Below are positions 6,117 through 9,303 of a stretch of 9,303 nucleotides of DNA, one piece after another. The notes below the pieces were generated by a model. That model ran no database searches. It was not told the origin of the DNA and worked only from the letters and a program-made list of their open reading frames with translations. How positions within the stretch are numbered: the first letter of the stretch is position 1; each line of letters begins with the position of its first letter. This DNA is from Magnetococcales bacterium (lineage in GTDB: Bacteria; Pseudomonadota; Magnetococcia; Magnetococcales; JADFYX01): positions 1 through 9,303 of the forward strand of contig JADFYX010000083.1 in assembly GCA_015232795.1 (NCBI GenBank). The letters are read 5' to 3'. Both the position numbers and the translations under genes were made by a program.

Positions 6117-8051
6117 GTGATTGCAACAAACACCTCTCATGAAGTCTCAGCAACTACGGGAATTCTTGGAAAGAGGAAGGCTAGACCTACCACACCAAGA
6201 CCCGGCACAAGACTTTATTTTTTAGTCAGAAGCCATGCACCTGTCTGGCGTGTCTTCCGTACCTCTATTGTCCAGGGGGAAGGGGTTATCCTTATCACAG
6301 GAGAGGCCGGGGTCGGCAAGAGCCTGTTTTTAAATCGCTTAAAAGATGTACTGCCTGACAACCGGGATATGGTGCAAATTCTTGACCCTACAGTTGGGGC
6401 CAATGAATTTTTACAAGCTCTCATGGCTGCCGTTAAACATGGTGCTAAAAGTGGTAACGATCTACCACCTCTCGATCCTGACATTACCCACAAACAGCTT
6501 TTAGATGCTTTAGAAGAGAGAGTTGCAACCGGACGAAGACTATTGGTTGCAATTGACCAAGCTCATATGCTCTCTGATGCTAATGCGGAACTTCTCTCTT
6601 TGTTGATCCCATTTTCAGCTAAAGGTATGAAGCCCGTACAGGTTTTACTTGTGGGACGGCCAGAGTTATGGGGGTGTCTTGATAGTGAGCCATTTAGAAT
6701 AATTCGCAAGGAGATTGTTGGCTCTGGTGATTTAACCCCGCTAACCAAATCAGAAGTATTGGATTTTATACATTTTTTTATTAAAAAAAGTATTGGTCGC
6801 AATATTCGAGTTTCTTGGTTTGCCTGGGTTGATATTTATTCTGCCACCCAAGGCAACCCCTTTAGAATAGAGCAGATCCTAACCCGCACTTTGGCCCTTA
6901 TTAAGCTTAAACCACGTTGGATTATTACCCGTTCTTTGGTGAAAGCTGCCCAACAAAATGATCCAGAGCTATTGGGAAACACAGCATTTTCCAACACAAC
7001 ACTGTTTGTTTTTGCTGTACTTGCGCTAACAGTTGGTGTGGGATACTTCAGTGGGTTATTTGATATTGGTGATAAACCGCAAACATTTGCCAGAATTGAA
7101 ATTCCTTCTGCTTCCCAAAGTGCAGAAAGTGCAGAAAGTGCAGAAAGTACAAACGGTTATGATGTTATAAAACCTTTAGAAACTCAAAATACCCAAGTAA
7201 CACCTACTAAAATAAAAGAGGCCGTTTTACCAACAACTCAACCAGCCATACAAAGAGTTCCCCTTGATTTGGGGCAAAGAGATAATCCTACAAGAGAGGA
7301 AGCAACATCTATTGTAAATCGTCAGGTGATTGTACCTACACAGGCAAAAGCAAAAAAAATTATTTGGAATCCCAAACCCAGAGGGAGAGAGGTAATCTAC
7401 TCACTGCCAACTCCTACTGTTAAACCGGCCCAGAAGGTGGTTCGCAATTACGAACCAACACCTGTTGCTGTTAATCAGCCCCAGAAGGCGGTTCATAATA
7501 CCATAGCAGCAGTAAGTAGCCCTAAACCCAAAAGGGATACGAGTCAGGTAAAAAGGATAATTTTATATACTCCTGATGTGTCTCCCCGGAAGAAAGGCTC
7601 TTTTATTACTCTAAAAAGCATAAAACCCCGTCAAGTTCGTAAAGCCATGCCTGTTACATCACCTCTTATGGTTGGCTCAAAAGAGGACAGAGTTTTTGGT
7701 GAGGTGGTAGCCAAATTCCAAAAGGAGAAGCCTGAAGAGACGCTCTCTAAAGCAGCTCTTTTTGAAAACACACCTCTACCTTTAACCACTGAAGAAACCC
7801 TGAAATCAGCAGGTAAAATTTATGTAGTTCAGATAGGTTCATTTTTAGTACGAGATAATGCCGAAAGACTAATGCAAACTCTCTCTTCCCAAGGTATGGA
7901 ACCCTACGTCCACCTTTTCAAAAAAGGTGACGAAAACTGGTTCTCAGTACGCCTAAACCACCGGGAACAAAAATCAGCAGAACAAATGGCAGATACCATA
8001 AGCAAGCAGATGAAAATGCCAGCACGGGTTATAGAGCTGTTTTATGAGTAG
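6117..8051 (+). CDS. DamX/ExeA-like AAA ATPase with one membrane segment and C-terminal SPOR domain
   Basis: A 644-residue predicted inner-membrane protein. Domains in order: a basic N-terminus; an ExeA/GspA-like AAA ATPase (about 40-285) with Walker A GEAGVGKS (62-69), Walker B LLVAID (142-147) followed by QAH, and LLVGRPEL (177-184); a single transmembrane helix at about 294-314; a 250-residue Pro/Lys-rich, low-complexity linker (315-565); and a SPOR domain (567-642, beginning KIYVVQIGSF). Topology would be ATPase in the cytoplasm, linker and SPOR in the periplasm. SPOR domains bind denuded septal glycan, and DamX-type proteins act in cell division; ExeA-type ATPases help secretin or secretion complexes pass the peptidoglycan. 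GTG 6117 is the only credible start, since a stop lies three codons upstream and no ATG precedes the ATPase domain. No clear ribosome binding site is seen. The glutamate usual after the Walker B aspartate is a glutamine (Q148). The family is clear; the exact role is not. Confidence 0.85.
   Translation: MIATNTSHEVSATTGILGKRKARPTTPRPGTRLYFLVRSHAPVWRVFRTSIVQGEGVILITGEAGVGKSLFLNRLKDVLPDNRDMVQILDPTVGANEFLQALMAAVKHGAKSGNDLPPLDPDITHKQLLDALEERVATGRRLLVAIDQAHMLSDANAELLSLLIPFSAKGMKPVQVLLVGRPELWGCLDSEPFRIIRKEIVGSGDLTPLTKSEVLDFIHFFIKKSIGRNIRVSWFAWVDIYSATQGNPFRIEQILTRTLALIKLKPRWIITRSLVKAAQQNDPELLGNTAFSNTTLFVFAVLALTVGVGYFSGLFDIGDKPQTFARIEIPSASQSAESAESAESTNGYDVIKPLETQNTQVTPTKIKEAVLPTTQPAIQRVPLDLGQRDNPTREEATSIVNRQVIVPTQAKAKKIIWNPKPRGREVIYSLPTPTVKPAQKVVRNYEPTPVAVNQPQKAVHNTIAAVSSPKPKRDTSQVKRIILYTPDVSPRKKGSFITLKSIKPRQVRKAMPVTSPLMVGSKEDRVFGEVVAKFQKEKPEETLSKAALFENTPLPLTTEETLKSAGKIYVVQIGSFLVRDNAERLMQTLSSQGMEPYVHLFKKGDENWFSVRLNHREQKSAEQMADTISKQMKMPARVIELFYE
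7119..7148 (+). repeat. 9-bp tandem repeat inside the SPOR-gene linker
   Basis: AGTGCAGAA is repeated three times exactly (7119-7127, 7128-7136, 7137-7145), and a fourth copy begins with AGT. It encodes Ser-Ala-Glu units (about residues 335-344) just after the membrane segment. The unit is a multiple of three, so copy changes would alter linker length without a frameshift. Confidence 0.9.
7425..7501 (+). repeat. Imperfect 51-base-spaced duplication in the SPOR-gene linker
   Basis: The stretch starting at about 7428 and its copy starting at about 7479 share CCCAGAAGG and following bases with a few changes. They encode PAQKVVRN and QPQKAVHN, 17 residues apart. It reads as an old internal duplication within a low-complexity linker. 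Confidence 0.6.
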
Positions 8052-8115
8052 TTTCTTGGTTGGTGATAAGGCTTTTTCCCTTAAACACTAGTTGAATATA
8101 TGTATTTACAACCGC

Positions 8116-9303
8116 TTAATGAATAACCGGGGGGATGTGGGCGATTACCTCAGATAGGGGTACCTCTTCGCCTTTATTTTGGGGGAGAAGGCCAATGCGG
8201 GTGTTGTATGTATTTATGGCTTTTTTGGTTCTTGGACCCGTATAGCCGTCAATTGGTCCGGGGTTGATTTTTAAGGCCGTTAATCTTGTTTGTAATAGCC
8301 TTATTTGCTCTCTTAATTTTGTTGGTGTTTTATAACTTGGTTGGATTTTGGCAGTCATCTCTGTTATCAATTCTCGGTGATATTGTAGTGTTGCAGTTGC
8401 TAATGGTGTTCCTGCTCCAGCAATTTTTACGAACATCTCAACTGCTTGGCGGTTTGCACCTTCAGCCATTATAATGTTGCCTTTGGATTGCAGGGTGTGA
8501 GCTAAACCGTTAAGGGTTTTTGCTAGCAGGATGGATGTGGGTGCATTTTGTTGCAATATAGCTAAAGTGCGGTTATAGAGGGCAATTGCTTGTTCTGGCT
8601 GATCATTTTTGCGAAAATTATCAGCCAAGCTATAGACAATATTTGCAATTTCTAAGTGTTCGGGGTCTGTTATGAGTTTATTTTCCACCAACAAAAGAGA
8701 GCGTTGCAAAAAAGGGTGAGCCAAGGCGGGTTTGTTTAAATGTTGATAATTGTTGGCTGTTTGTACAAGTATATCAATTAGATCAGGATGATTGACGCCT
8801 TTTATATTTTCTGAAATAGCCAGTGCACGTTTAAGGTATTCAATGGTCTCTTCATGTTTTTTCTCTTTTTGACTAGAATCTGCAAGCTCGAGCAATAATT
8901 TTATTCTTGCTAAATGAAACGGACCTCTGTTGTTCATGAAGAGTTCTAAAGCATTTTTTTGTAGTTCAACTCCCCGGTTTTGTTTTTCCTCTTCCGATAA
9001 AATTTGTGCCTCTTTACTATGAATAACTGCAACCGCAGTTGATGAAGTAGGTATGGCCTTGGTCAGCTGTTTTATAACCTGCTGTTTTAATAATAGGGCT
9101 TTATCTGTGTTACCGATTTTCTCATTAATTTCTATAAGGTTGTTTAAGATGTTTATAGTTAAGATGTGGTTTTTACCATAACCATTTTCAATTAATTTTA
9201 AGGCCCGTTCCAAAGCTTGCTCTGCGGGGGTATACTTCTGTTGTTTTTGCCATATATGGGCTAATAGCTGGAGGTTATTGGCGAGCAATGGGCTCTCTTC
9301 GCC
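8116..9303 (-). CDS. TPR protein with C-terminal peptidoglycan-binding domain, N-terminus beyond window
   Basis: Read leftward, the frame is open from the right edge to TAA at 8118-8116 (395 residues visible). A TTG at 9288 could be read as a start, but the frame continues upstream (GEESPLLANNL) in a pattern typical of a TPR unit, so the gene most likely continues past 9303. Kinesin-light-chain-like TPR units of about 42 residues are seen, with clear ones at residues 2-35, 126-159, 168-201, 210-245 and 254-288 (numbered from the 9288 codon) and a degenerate stretch at about 80-120. Residues 326-367 (about 8313-8188) form a PG_binding_1-type domain, with LLQTRLTALKINPGPIDG, then GPRTKKAI. This domain binds cell-wall glycan peptides, so the protein probably acts in the periplasm or outer-membrane lumen, though any signal peptide is out of view. 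It converges on the AAA-SPOR gene, 64 bases apart. The precise role is unknown. Confidence 0.82.
   Translation of the reverse strand, partial: GEESPLLANNLQLLAHIWQKQQKYTPAEQALERALKLIENGYGKNHILTINILNNLIEINEKIGNTDKALLLKQQVIKQLTKAIPTSSTAVAVIHSKEAQILSEEEKQNRGVELQKNALELFMNNRGPFHLARIKLLLELADSSQKEKKHEETIEYLKRALAISENIKGVNHPDLIDILVQTANNYQHLNKPALAHPFLQRSLLLVENKLITDPEHLEIANIVYSLADNFRKNDQPEQAIALYNRTLAILQQNAPTSILLAKTLNGLAHTLQSKGNIIMAEGANRQAVEMFVKIAGAGTPLATATLQYHRELITEMTAKIQPSYKTPTKLREQIRLLQTRLTALKINPGPIDGYTGPRTKKAINTYNTRIGLLPQNKGEEVPLSEVIAHIPPVIH

Noticed and set aside
8052..8115. Bidirectional terminator between the convergent genes
   Set aside because: Only a 5-bp stem (TAAGG at 8068-8072 with CCTTA at 8080-8084) without a T run in either direction was found; too weak to call.
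8286..8474. Small hydrophobic plus-strand ORF
   Set aside because: It lies entirely antisense to the TPR/peptidoglycan-binding gene and has no ribosome binding site or family resemblance; it is a shadow frame.
9286..9288. TTG at 9288 as the true start of the TPR gene
   Set aside because: The frame stays open to the window end, and the residues upstream fit the beginning of a TPR unit.

Overview
The window reads as a stretch of Gram-negative, probably proteobacterial, chromosome. Base composition is moderately AT-rich and fairly even throughout. The lineage inference rests on a ManC-type GDP-mannose enzyme, a WbpA/TviB-type UDP-sugar dehydrogenase, a proteobacterial-style RarA next to CrcB, and above all a DamX/ExeA-like protein (AAA ATPase, one membrane segment, periplasmic SPOR domain), which implies an inner membrane and a periplasm with peptidoglycan. 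I cannot name the genus. There are no RNA genes, insertion sequences, CRISPR arrays or phage genes. The genes are tightly packed, so this is mostly core genome rather than an island.

Layout. (1) Positions 2-3098, plus strand, hold a tightly spaced housekeeping run: the C-terminal three quarters of rimO (cut by the left edge), rarA, crcB/fluC and a DUF190 gene. Gaps are 1, 12 and 36 bases, consistent with one transcript. RimO modifies ribosomal protein S12, RarA acts at stalled replication forks, and CrcB exports fluoride. DUF190 is a PII-like small protein family that often travels with crcB. (2) Positions 3154-5908, plus strand, hold a two-gene sugar-nucleotide unit: a UDP-N-acetylhexosamine 6-dehydrogenase and a bifunctional mannose-1-phosphate guanylyltransferase/mannose-6-phosphate isomerase. 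Together they would supply a UDP-HexNAc uronic acid and GDP-mannose for a surface polysaccharide or LPS. No glycosyltransferase, polymerase or export gene lies in the window. (3) Positions 5909-6116 are an AT-rich intergenic region with a perfect 9-bp inverted repeat. (4) Positions 6117-8051, plus strand, encode the AAA-TM-SPOR protein from a GTG start. (5) Positions 8116-9303, minus strand, encode a TPR protein with a C-terminal peptidoglycan-binding domain. It converges on the SPOR gene, and its N-terminus lies beyond the right edge.

The rimO-to-ManC part is well explained by known families. The most interesting part is the right-hand end. There an ExeA/DamX-type ATPase that carries SPOR instead of ExeA's usual peptidoglycan-binding domain sits next to a TPR protein that does carry such a domain. 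A shared envelope or division role is plausible but is inference only. I did not find a clear-cut new system.
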